From the NCBI GenBank assembly GCA_001598975.1, contig BBXU01000791.1, positions 1 through 17,051 on the forward strand: a DNA stretch of 17,051 nucleotides. The letters are read 5' to 3'. Source of the stretch: Parachlorella kessleri. Lineage: Eukaryota; Chlorophyta; Trebouxiophyceae; Chlorellales; Chlorellaceae. Positions 1-10,783 of the stretch are shown piece after piece. How positions within the stretch are numbered: the first letter of the stretch is position 1; each line of letters opens with the position of its first letter. The notes below the pieces were generated by a model. It made no database searches. It was given only the letters and a program-made list of their open reading frames with translations, and was not told the DNA's origin. The position numbers and the translations under genes are program-made.

Positions 1-849
<849 letters not shown>

Positions 850-1792
850 CACTGGCGGCAGCGGCCGCCGCGACCGCGGCTGGCGCAGCAGCAGTGGACA
901 CGTCGCAGGAGGGCGGGGGCTAGAAGCCAGGCGATATGACCGCAGCAGGGGGTGGGTGAAGCATTGCGTTTCTGCAGTTACGCACAACGCAGGAAGCGCC
1001 AGACCCTCCTGTGCGAGTCCTTTTATGGGGCCCTCACAAGCTGGGCGCCTTGCTGCATATCCTTGCTGGTGCACCTTTTACTTCAACCTTCTTACCTTAA
1101 CAGCGGACCGCCTGACGATGCTGCCGTGAGCACTTGCACATATAAGGCTGAGTGTGTGCTGCGCAAGACATGGAGAGGGTTGACCTCGGTTGGGCAACAG
1201 TCTCGGCCGCTGTTTCAAACTGGATGCAAGACTGTTGTGCTGCCACAGGCTCCCATGTGCTGAAATAGGCAAGGCTGATGAAGAGGTAGTATACAATGGT
1301 CTGTACCTTGAAGCAAAAACATTGCTGTCGATAAGTGGCAATGACTAAGTCTTGTAAAATGTACCAAACCATACAAGGCGAAGGGAGTCGTCACAAACGG
1401 AAAGGTTGGAGACTTGACAAGCCTGCAAGCAAGAGCATACGCCCCTCTACAGCGCCTTAGTGGCGGTGTGATCCCAAGCATTATCGAGCCTAAGTACTTG
1501 CATGCGTCTTTCTTGCACTGGCAAGGCCGTGAGTATCACATGCCAGATGGCCTGCCTGCTGGGCTAGAGCGTGCAGATCCTACCCTCCCTGGCTGAATGG
1601 GCTGCTGCCCAGAGCAGCCAGTGACGGGACCCCGCAGCAGGCACCTAATTTGATTCTACCGCAAAGTGAGTATCTCATGGCCCGGTGGGACTCATGGCAG
1701 CATGGTGGGGTGGCGGTACGCACTTCTACTACACTAGACTAGTGCCACCCCTGCCTGGCGAGCAGCAGTCTCCTAGCACTTCTAGTAGGTTT
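850..1792. other. Convergent intergenic region, no gene seen
   Basis: These 943 bases lie between the stop codons of two convergent genes and must hold both 3' untranslated regions. I see no exon with recognisable protein similarity and no RNA gene. A candidate TGTAA signal is at 1353-1357. An 11-base near-tandem pair of the sequence tctagtaggt starts at 1781 and 1792, and its second copy overlaps the DUF218 stop codon. Confidence 0.6.
1353..1357 (+). terminator. Candidate TGTAA poly(A) signal for RUVBL2
   Basis: TGTAA is the usual polyadenylation signal in many chlorophyte genes. This copy lies about 500 bases after the RUVBL2 stop codon, which implies a long but plausible 3' UTR. No transcript evidence is available here. 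Confidence 0.35.
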
Positions 1793-3625
1793 CTAGTAGG
1801 TAGCCAGTAGCCGCGGGTCCTGATCCAGCTCCCTGCCCCACTCCCCCTGCCGCCCCACTGCATAGCACAGGTGCGTGGCAAACAGCCACTCGTGGAACTT
1901 GTGCATGGTGTCCAGCGGGGCCGTGTTACGGCGCCAGGCCTCCACCGCTGCAGCCTCCTTCACGGCCCGGGCCTCGATGACAGCTGGGTCGAAGAGGCCA
2001 GCGTCACTCACAGGGTGGTAGCACAGCTGGAAGTGGGCGGGGCTGCCGAAGAAGTGCCTTCCTGCCAGGGTGTAGCAGTAGTCAAAGGTGGCGCGGGTGC
2101 GGGGCATGTGGAAGGCGCTGGTCACCACCGCAATGTTCCTGCAGGCGCAGCAGTCCTGGGGGGTTTTCATAAGAAATGGGAGGTTGCATGCACAAGAAGT
2201 GACATACAGAGAAATAAATAAGTCAACCAAGAAAAGTAAATAAATCAAATGAACAAAATATACAAGGAGGGCAGTTATAATGGTAGAATAGTGGTCGCTA
2301 AAACAAAAGGTAAGGGTTCAAATCCCCTTTCTCCTGATATTAATCACTATTGCACGGCAGCCGCTGCATGGGGAGGCGATCAGGCAGCAGGCACTATTGC
2401 AGCACTCGCAGCTCGGCTGGAAGGCGTAGCTGTGAAGCTGCTGGAGCCCCAAATGCCTCGAGATGACAGCGCATTTGGATATGGACAAAGGGGCCTACCT
2501 CCAGCCAGCAGGCAGGGCATGGATGACTAAGCTGAAGTACCCATTGCCCACAGTGTCATAGGATTGTGTCTCCTTCAGCAACTGTGCTGCACCCACGCCC
2601 TGCATGCGGCCATGATGAGATGTAGCAAGATGGATAACAGTAGCCTGTGAAGTCCATACACAACCTCACAAAAGTGCACATCATTCCCATGTGAAGGCGC
2701 CACAGGTCGGGCACGGTACCGTGCACATGAGCCTCGCCCCCATGCGCCCTGCAGCAGGGCCAAAGCTATATCAGCACGTATCATAGCCGCAACCTCCCCA
2801 CTCACGACAAACCATGGAGTCACCTTGTCCATGAGATAGTCAGCATACACCGAGGCCTCATGCAGTACAAAGCTGTGCTTCCCCAGCACGGGTGGCTTGT
2901 GAGGGGTGCCCGCGCCTAGCAAAACGATTGAGCAGGGCTTGCCTGCAGTAAACAGCCTGTGGTGGGTGGCCACTTTCCAACTGCCGATCTTCCAAGAATA
3001 GTAGCGGCTTTATGAGGATTCGCATACAACGCAGGGGCACTGCAACCTTAGGGAAATACTGGTGAGATCTGTACTGATATGACTCATGCTGTAATGCACT
3101 TGGCAGGCAAGCCCGGCTAGGGGGGAAAGCATGGGCATGGCACGACACGCACAAATCGCAACGATGGGTAGCGACTTGAGGCACATAGAGTCCAGCATAC
3201 CAACTCACTTTGCTGCTTCCAGATGTGAAGACTGCCGTCTAGCCGGCGTTGCACCCACGCTGGCACTCCTCCGCTAGCAGTCAAGCCACCGCCAAGGACC
3301 ATGATAGCGTCATAGTTCCGAGCAACTCCTCTCTCATCCTCTAGCCAGCCAGACGCACTGCTTGAAGCTCCGTCTGTATAACCAACACTATCAAGAGATC
3401 CGTTCCCAGTGTGGTGCTCCTGCTGCTGCGCTCTCAGCCTCAGCGACTGCTGGTGTAGCGGTCTGTTATTGCTCCAGCGAGCCACCTTGAACTGGCCCTG
3501 CTAGTCAGTGCAAGGGCTTGGCTTTACTGCTTCTGATAGTGAATTGTGATACTATCGAATGCAGCTCGGTTATCTCTCACCCGCAGAAAGGGTCCTGGTT
3601 TGGCGAAGTAGGCGCTCCTGATCAT
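1793..3625 (-). CDS. DUF218 (YdcF/SanA-like) domain protein with organelle-targeting-like N-terminus
   Basis: I assembled five exons on the - strand: 3625-3581, 3497-3209, 2942-2824, 2599-2499 and 2138-1793. All introns are GT-AG, the phases agree, and the sum is exactly 900 bases (299 residues plus TAG). DUF218 proteins have a Rossmann-like fold and mostly unknown substrates; bacterial SanA and YdcF are members. Visible family landmarks are YDAIMVLGGGL (residues 77-87), a LLGAGTPHKPPVL block (119-131), QSYDTVGN (163-170), VTSAFHMPR (190-198) and a C-terminal KFHEWLFATHLCY block typical of the eukaryotic branch. Residues 1-41 contain no Asp or Glu and eight Arg/Lys, which suggests a mitochondrial or plastid presequence; that is inference. 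The start ATG at 3625 was chosen because its 15-codon exon ends at a good GTGAGA donor in the right phase. The last intron (2498-2139) holds an AT-rich insert. The domain call is secure; the biochemical role is unknown. Confidence 0.9.
2265..2336 (+). pseudogene. Degenerate tRNA-like segment inside a DUF218 intron
   Basis: These 72 bases fold as a tRNA-like cloverleaf. A seven-pair acceptor stem (AGGAGGG at 2265-2271 with TTCTCCT at 2329-2335, two G-U pairs) is followed by discriminator G 2336. A three-pair D stem carries a TAATGGTAG-type loop. The T arm has loop TTCAAAT with four of five pairs, so GGTTCAAATCC matches the internal B-box consensus. The anticodon arm is weak: three of five pairs, and base 33 is not T. 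It may be a decayed organellar tRNA (candidate anticodons GCT or CTA, depending on register) or a tRNA-derived retroelement head. It sits antisense to the host gene inside a locally AT-rich stretch (about 2155-2345) unlike its surroundings, which favours transferred organellar DNA. Confidence 0.4.
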
Positions 3626-4083
3626 GGTGCTCTGCAGGTGCTAAACACGGTTCAGAAAAGGTGAAAGGCAGTGTACGGAGTGCTATATCAAAATGTAACA
3701 AGCAAGCACTGTAATGGATGCGCAGCGATGGAAGTCCTCATCCCCGCGCCAATTAGTCCGCCTGACTGTGCCTGACTCAATTTTTCAGTCGGCAATCGTC
3801 AGCCAGCTTTGCTTTCTCACGCAAACCGCGTGGTTTTGTAAGCGCAGGTATTCTGGACAGCTCCTCGCACCAGCCTGTATTTCTGAGGCCCGTCATCACT
3901 TCACGCCCCTCGGTCGCCGCACAAAGGCTGGGTACTATTATACTAAATACACTAATACAACTTGGCTACCCTTAGAAGTCGCATCTAAGCTTAAGCAGCC
4001 TGAACGGCGGTGGGCAGCGATGCCCCAAGGGCAGCCAGCCCTACAATAATAACACAGCCAAAGCTTTAGCCGAGCATACAGCT
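3626..4083. promoter_or_regulatory. Divergent promoter region between DUF218 and the F-x-P-x-I gene
   Basis: The start codons of two divergently transcribed genes are separated by 458 bases, so both promoters and both 5' UTRs must lie here. An AT-rich TATTATACTAAATA stretch at 3936-3949 could be a core promoter element for the + strand gene, about 135 bases upstream of its ATG. A 111-codon open frame crosses the region but resembles no family and is not called as a gene. Confidence 0.5.
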
Positions 4084-7000
4084 ATGGAGGGTGAAGCCGA
4101 CACACGTGCCGTACTCCTGGTTACCACGGTGGATATAGGCGAGGGCAAGTCGGGCAGGATTGAGATTCGCGAGGGTGACGTCCCTGAAGATGCAGCCAGG
4201 GAGTTCTGCCGCACATATGGGCTCCCAGAATCGTAAGTAGTAGGTAGCACATTATATGTCACACTGAACCCACCCTTTTCTGCTACCCTGCTGGCATCAG
4301 CACTTTCCTCTCGCAAGTGACATGCAAGGGCCGTGCTTGTGCAGGATTGTGGGGCCCCTGTCCCTTCACATCCGCGAGAATATAGAGCATGGTGGTGGTG
4401 AACCGGAACTTGAACATCCACAGGTGAGCCCTGTCAATCCTATGCATAGCTATGCAGCAAGCTGGCCCGACGCACGCGTACCTAACTGGTCTCCATAGAG
4501 GCGGGAGCTACACGCAAACTGCAAGCGATGGACAGTTGACTTTGCTCGCTTGCAGGCCTCTGCCCAGTCAGCCACGGCTGGTCCTACATCGAGTGATGGC
4601 TACTACAACCAACCCCCGCAGGAAGAGGAGTACGCTTCCCAGTCAGAGCCGCCCTCACCTACTCTCGACTGTTATTTGCCAGACGATTCACCCATGGGTC
4701 ATACAGACCACCCCACAGCCTACCCTCAGCCAGTGGGCCAGCCATACCGCCAGGAGCCCACTGCAGCAGCGGGACCGAGCCCCTATCCAACAACAAGTAC
4801 AGGGCACGCGAGCAGGGCAAGTAGCAGTGCAGAGGATGCCTTCCTCGACCATCATCACATGTCTCGGCTACAGGCAGTCCAGTCACAGCAGTCACAGCGT
4901 CCGGCCTCGGCACCCAAGCCCCAAGAAGCTTCGGCCTCGTCGCGCGCTAAAGCAGCCGGCACAGTGGCGGCTGAACCTAGGCGTCCAGCCTCTGTAAACA
5001 GCAACTACAGTAGTGGCAAGAAGGTGGTAAGCAACCACGGGCCCTCCAGCAGTGCCGGCAGCGGTGGCAGCAGCAATGGGCGGTCTGAGGCATACAGCCG
5101 CTTGTATGCTGACCACTTCAGCATGCAAACGCGGCGGGAGGAGGAGCGCAGGCTCAGGTGCGCCTAATGGATCAAATTGGGGAGGTGGACATAACTTTTA
5201 TCCTCCATTCTCGCAACCAAAGCGTGATTATTGTGCGGCTTGTTCTGGTTGTGTGCTTTCTGCACTGGCTTGTTGGGCAAAATAGATGGGGACCTTTTTT
5301 GACCGTTTCATAAACAAAATGCACAGCAGGCCACACTTGAGCGTCCCTCAGCATTATTTGAGCTTCTTGATAGCATGCAGGGACCTTGATGTGCAGCTGA
5401 AGATGCAGCAGGTACATGTGACACCTATGTCTCAGCAGCTGGCCTGCCAGCGCAATGCAGTCGGCTATAAGAACTACGGCGAGAGGCTGTATGTGGAGGG
5501 CCGGTTGGAGGCCATGCGCAAGGAGAAAGAGGTATGTTATAGGTTCCCTGGCACTCACGGCAGCATGGTCAGTTGGCTCTACGCTGTTAGACTAGACTAC
5601 ACTACAGGTTCCCTGGGGGGCTGGTCCAGCCCTCATCGATAATAAGCTGCGGAACAGTGGGCAAAGTAGGAGCTGACTCACACGCTAACTAGTTCGCCAC
5701 TCGAGGCATCTTTGGCTTCCGACATGCTGGTGGCTGCCTTGCGGCTTTGCAGGCGGAGAGAATCAAACAGCTGGAGCAAGAGGAGAAGCTTGCAGAGTGT
5801 GTCTTCAAACCAGAGATCAGCAAGATGGCTCGCACACTCAAGGCAGCGGAGGGGGAGGGCAGCGCAGCATGGCAGCGGCTGTATCAGCGCAGCCAGGTTG
5901 CAGCAAAGCGCCAGGCAGGACCCTTCACCCAGGCCACAGCGGTGAGCGATTGTCAATGGTGAATGCGGGGTCGGCTTGCTGTGGGACGGTGGGAAGGCAT
6001 GGCTGATGCATTGAGGTTATTCATGAGAAGCAGGTGTGTGTATGTGGATGTGTCAAACCTTCTATGCCGTGCAGCTGGATGCATGCACGGTGCAATGTTG
6101 CTATATTGAGTAACAAGCCATACTTATGGGCGATTACGGCCGCACTGTACAACTTCTGTGCCTAAATCGTGCGCATGCCAGTCGAGCATATCATATTTTC
6201 ACCCCATGAGTTCTTGAGCCTTTGCAGGAGCGCATGGAGGCTATCAAGAAGGAGCAGGAAGAGGAGGAGGTTAGGGAGTGCACCTTCCGTCCCAAAATCA
6301 ACTACAAGTCGGCCAAGCTCATCCAGGATAGGCAGGCAATCCTGCGGGTGAGGGTCCCTCATTTGACTGGAGGGTTGCGGGTGGGGAGGAGGGCCCAGGT
6401 ATATGTAGTCATACGTACCCAGGTTAAAGACAACCGTCAATATTGTGGTATGACTGTGTGCTGTCCTACCAGTAGATTCAGCAGCCCTACTTCGGTGGAC
6501 ATCCTTGCCATGAGTGCCTTCAGCGTTGGTCTATGCAGGACAGCGGCATCCCCGGCTTTGAGCAGCTTTTCAATGACTCCATACGGCGCCGCATCAAGCA
6601 GGACTTCCTGGCTCGTCAGGCGCCTGAGGAGGCTACCTTCCGGCCGCGCATTAACACCAGCAGTGTGGCATTGCGGCACCTTGTCGAGGGGCGGCAGGGG
6701 GCTGGCAGCAGTGGGGAGCAGAGCGGTGATGTGTCTGCTAGGTGGGTCAGCGCCTGCTGCTATCTGTGGGATGGGGTCACCCACTTGATTCATGGCCCGC
6801 AAACTTGCCTGGTATTATGACAACAAGGCACGCGTGCCCCCTGTGTGCACCCACTGTAAGATGACTACCAGTGCATAAGCTCGTGTGGCTAGAACACACT
6901 CGGAGATTGTTGTGGAAGGCCGTCGCTGTTCAAAAGTGAGAGGCTATTGCAGGCTGCTGGAGCGTGGGCGCAAATATAACGAGCGGCTGCAGCAGGCGAG

Positions 7001-10000
7001 GGAGGTATTGCATGGGAAGGTTGACCCCAGCACGGGCAAGCCCCTGTACCAGCCGCAGACCTGCCGCGCTCCCAAGTTCTCTCGCAACCCTGCAGGTAGG
7101 GGAACTCGTTGACGACTTGCTATCGTTGCAATGGTGCCTTCAGGGACACAGTTGTTTCTGGAACAGCAGCCATATATCCAAAGCACATGCATGGGTGTAT
7201 CCTTCTCTGCATTCAACTGACATCTGCTACCGCATGGCGTCTTGCAGGCCAGCCCATCGGCGAATACCTATACAGCATCCAGCAGGAGCGGCAGCAGAAG
7301 ATGTCGCAGGTCCTTGACAGCACCAAGCAGCGGGCAGATGCCAATGCTAGCTCAGTATACGTCAACAAACGCTCTGAGGCAAGCTAATTGGGAGTTCGGC
7401 GAAGTGGTGGCGGTCAAATGCAGCCACGGAGGGCTGCTGTCAACACGTTACAAATGCGGCCACTACGCTCGCTGCAATCTGACTGCGCAGCCTTGCGCAA
7501 CTATCTCTTATGTTCTGTCTGTTTCTCATATACCTACAGAACTACAGCAGCAGGCAAGACTAGTCCGTCGCCCTGACTGAATAGCTGCGTTGCTGGGGAC
7601 CTGGTGCAGAAACTGGTAGAGAAACTCAAACGCGAGCGCTTCAGGGCTATCTTCGACTACCTGGGCCGTGGAGAGTCCGAGGGGCTGCTCAATCTTGTGG
7701 AGGTGGTGCAGGTGAGCCCTGTTTCGCTGACTTTTTCGCACACGATGTACTCAATGTCATATGATGTCATTGTGTGCCTATTTCCAGACAATGTCAGGCG
7801 GATGCAGAGCAGTATCATCGCGTGGGGCTTGCCTGCCGATCAACATGTGGTTGTGCTACTATACTTCATGTGATAATAGCCAATATGTTGGCGTTGCACT
7901 GGCCGGACCGTGCTTCTTGCTACTTGGCCACCTTAGCCCAGACGCTATGCTGCTGTGCAGGATGAGGCTTTCATGGACACAATTGACCCTGAAGTCCGCG
8001 CCGACATTGAGTATGCAGCCAAACAGCTCTCCAAGTACCTGGCAAAGAGGTGTGGGGATGCACCCCATGCTGGCTTGCTGATCTGTTTGCGGCCTTTCGC
8101 AGCTGTGGTGGTGCTGCGCTGTGCCTGGTTGAGCAAGACTGATTGGCTTGCCTTGTCGACAAGGTTCATTGCAAACAAGCGGGCTGGCTGTGCTGCAGGC
8201 GGGCGGACCTACAGGACTGTGCAGATTCCGCGCCTAGCGAGCAGGAGCAGTTGCCGTACTCTGGCAGCAAGCAGGGCGAGGTTGACCATGCAGGGTTCCA
8301 TGCCCTGATGGATGAAGTTCTGCAGAAAACCTCTGGTGAGCTAGAGCCCCCATGCAATGGTGGTGGTGGAACTGAAAAACAACAACAACATAGATGCATG
8401 CTTGATATAGATGGAATGCATGAGGCTTGAGGTAAGCCAGCTGTGTACCTCACACACTGGCTCTGCTGCTGGTCTTAGCTGCATCGCTGCTGATGCGTGC
8501 TATAATCTACTGCACGCAGGCATCAGCCGGCAATACCTGCTGCCCATGCCCACTGGGCGCAAGAAGTTTGAGGAGCCCACCTTCCAGCCTGCCATCGACC
8601 CCAAATCCAAGGCAAGGAGTTGGCATACTCATTGTTCTCGCCCCTGTTGCCAAGCTAGTGTTTATCAGCGACTGACTTTTCCTTCGCCGAAGCGCCTATG
8701 TTATTTGGTGGGATACTGTGTGCCTTGAGTCTTTGCAGATGATTGCAGCACGCCGCCGCCCCGAGCATGTCCCCGCCTACGAGGTGCTGTACAAGACAGC
8801 AGAGGAGGTGAAGCACAAGCGGGTGGAGAAGAAGAAGATCCAAGAGCTGGCGGAGCTGGAGGCACGTTGACGCCAGCCAGTGCCTGCGCCATGCATAGGC
8901 AGCTGTAACATGACAAATGTGCCATGCTGACTGTGGGACTGCCTTGGCTGGGGTATCAAATGCTGGCTCCATGATCATGGAGAAACGCTTGAGCACTGGC
9001 TGGCAAATATGTCACCTAGACGGCTGCCCTGGATGCAGGAGTGCGTCTTTAACCCCAAGCTGCAGTCCAGGCAGCTGGTTAAGGAAGGCAAGGCGCTCAA
9101 GCTTGCCGCCACCCTTTCCCTGGGGCGGCATGGACAGGCAAGTACTAGCGCATCTGGTGTTGCGCCTGTGTCCGGCACGTCAGCAACAGCAACTGAACCC
9201 TGGTTACCTCTATGCTATTGTCAGGATGGCAGCCTGGAGTGAGTTGTGCAAGATTATTTCCATCTTCATCTGGAAGGTATTTTAGACAAAGCACCTTCAT
9301 ATGCATTTAGTCCAGTACAACAAGGCAATCCGCACTAAAAGGGCACATTCAAGCACAAGGTTGCAGGATGGTGAGCCCGGCGGCGTGACGGACCAACAGA
9401 CACCGCTAGCCTCTCCGTCAGCCGCAGCTGCCCAGCAGGAGCTCCGGCAGTTTGACACAATTGAGCGGCAGATCCAAGACGCCCTTGTGCGCCTGTCTCT
9501 TTCAGGCGAGGCTATGGCAGCGGCAGCAGCAGCCCAGGCGGGTGAGTGCCGACCAATGGCTGTTTTGGAGATGCCCTATGGTCGGAAGGAGGGCTGTATT
9601 CTCCTGTGCTAAAGACTGGGGAACTTGCATGTTTATAGATGTTTTGCAGGGTTGCAATCTGGAGGACTGGGCTTCAAGGCCCCGGGGGCTACCTGCTTGC
9701 AGGTGGCGGCAAGTCGTGCCGTGGCAGCATTGACCACTCAGCGCTGTTTGGGTCACCAAACCCAGCCCCAGCCTCATCCTTGGGCCACTACAACCCGCTG
9801 GAAGGAGGTGACAGTCCGCCCCAAGCTGCCGCAGACAGGCAGGCGACTTTGGAGTGGTAGGTTAATGTGTCGGGTTGAGCTTGTGGATGGCTTGCGGACA
9901 GATAACAAGTGTGTGTCGAGGCTTCTTGTTTTCAATTTATCATAAACCCCGCATGCTTATGCATTGACGCACTGATGAAGCAGCAACATCTGCGTGCAGG

Positions 10001-10186
10001 TGCGAGAGCGGCAACGACCTTGTTGCGACTATCATAAACCAGGGTGGCGGCACAGAGTTTGAGGGACTCAACCTGCATGCCATAGCTTCGGCTAGCATTG
10101 AGGTTGGCGGCGAAGGCCTGGTGCTAGGGTTGGCGGGCACAGGGGTGGCGGCGGCTGAGCTGTCCCCGGCAGGATCGTCTGCATGA
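4084..10186 (+). CDS. Large F-x-P-x-I repeat protein with degenerate EF-hand pair, possible ciliary or cytoskeletal scaffold
   Basis: There are 18 exons: 4084-4232, 4345-4423, 4556-5157, 5381-5531, 5753-5941, 6228-6347, 6539-6741, 6953-7095, 7248-7378, 7610-7711, 7961-8049, 8199-8335, 8520-8611, 8739-8861, 9039-9137, 9367-9541, 9703-9856 and 10000-10186. Phases agree and the sum is 2925 bases (974 residues plus TGA). Residues 8-73 form a compact module (VDIGEGKSGRIEIREGD, then EFCRTYGLPES) that I recognise only as recurring at the N-terminus of such proteins. Residues 77-260 are Ser/Gln/Pro-rich and probably disordered. Residues 263-545 and 700-803 alternate R-L-Y-type charged helices with CVFKPEI (343-349), CTFRPKI (408-414), ATFRPRI (462-468), a divergent LYQPQT (529-534), PTFQPAI (718-724) and CVFNPKL (772-778). 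A degenerate EF-hand pair spans about 590-694. The tail (804-974) is low-complexity. There is no membrane segment or enzyme motif. A cilium or cytoskeleton role is inference. Four introns look GC-AG. The most uncertain parts are exon 17 and the 5412-5450 stretch in exon 4. Confidence 0.87.
7379..7609 (+). other. Predicted GC-AG intron (intron 9 of the F-x-P-x-I gene)
   Basis: The exon ends TCTGAG and the intron starts GCAAGC; reading through reaches a TAA four bases later. The acceptor at 7609 is in phase 0, matching the donor. A GTATAC site at 7355 is also in phase 0 but is a much poorer donor and would remove eight residues. Confidence 0.6.
8612..8738 (+). other. Predicted GC-AG intron (intron 13 of the F-x-P-x-I gene)
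   Basis: Exon 13 ends CCAAG directly before GCAAGG, just after the PTFQPAI motif. Read-through ends in TGA at 8726-8728, before exon 14. No GT donor in phase 0 gives an intron of reasonable length. Confidence 0.65.
8862..9038 (+). other. Predicted GC-AG intron (intron 14 of the F-x-P-x-I gene)
   Basis: Exon 14 ends CTGGAG before GCACGT, with an in-frame TGA right after. Splicing to 9039 gives an acidic helix followed immediately by ECVFNPKL, the same spacing seen before CVFKPEI and CTFRPKI in exons 5 and 6. The nearby GT (8866) is in the wrong phase. Confidence 0.65.
9138..9366 (+). other. Predicted GC-AG intron (intron 15 of the F-x-P-x-I gene)
   Basis: The donor CAG/GCAAGT is a perfect match to the known GC-AG consensus. 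The overlapping GT at 9142 would shift the frame into a stop in exon 16. Phase 0 agrees with the acceptor TTGCAG at 9361-9366. Confidence 0.7.
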
Positions 10187-10783
10187 GGCCAATTCCCTTG
10201 CCTGCGCCTTTCTGGCACAGTTATGCCACAGATTTCACCGACGTTAGCCTTCTCTTGCTTTGGCCACCCCAGTTCACACCAAACAGTAATCTGTTTTACA
10301 GCTAGTTTTGTGGAAAAAAGATTCTTTATCCATCCTCTCCAGTCCAGACCCTTGGGTACTTGGTTCGTTGGGCCTGATAAGCCTTGCTATGACTACAGGG
10401 TTAGACTAGTTCTAGCCTTCATGAGGCCCTAGGATCTGAAACCCGTGCGTTCCGGCTTGACATACAGCCAGAGGCAGCTATCTCCCCCCTGCCGATAGAC
10501 ATGGTCATGGAGAGCTTAGCCTCGTGGAGGTACCTTGGAGTGGCTGCCAGTTGCCCTGGCGCCCTGGGAAAACCCCGGTCGGAAACCCCCGTTGAAAAAC
10601 ATTGCACGCGGGAATGTGCTGCTCAAGCATGATGAAACATGTAGTGCACTAGTGTACTCTCTACCCGTACTTACTGTCCATTCAGCTCGTCGTAGGCTCG
10701 CTGCGCCTGCAGATCACACACACCGTGTTTCCGTGCCAGTAGCAGCAGAGCCCTTGCTGCTCAACCTACGTTCATAGGCCAGC
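10187..10783. other. Tandem intergenic region, no gene seen
   Basis: These 597 bases separate two + strand genes and must hold the 3' UTR of the F-x-P-x-I gene and the promoter of YIPF6. I see no recognisable exon, no TGTAA signal and no clear TATA box. Short open frames in it show no family resemblance. Confidence 0.55.

Noticed and set aside
3714..4049. 111-codon open frame on the + strand between the divergent genes
   Set aside because: It has no family resemblance, occupies a promoter region, and shows none of the composition of neighbouring exons.
9650..9702. Earlier acceptor (TTTTGCAG at 9642-9649) for exon 17 of the F-x-P-x-I gene
   Set aside because: It shifts the frame, and the resulting sequence does not join in phase with the final exon; the acceptor at 9702 gives matching phases and a clean stop at 10184-10186.
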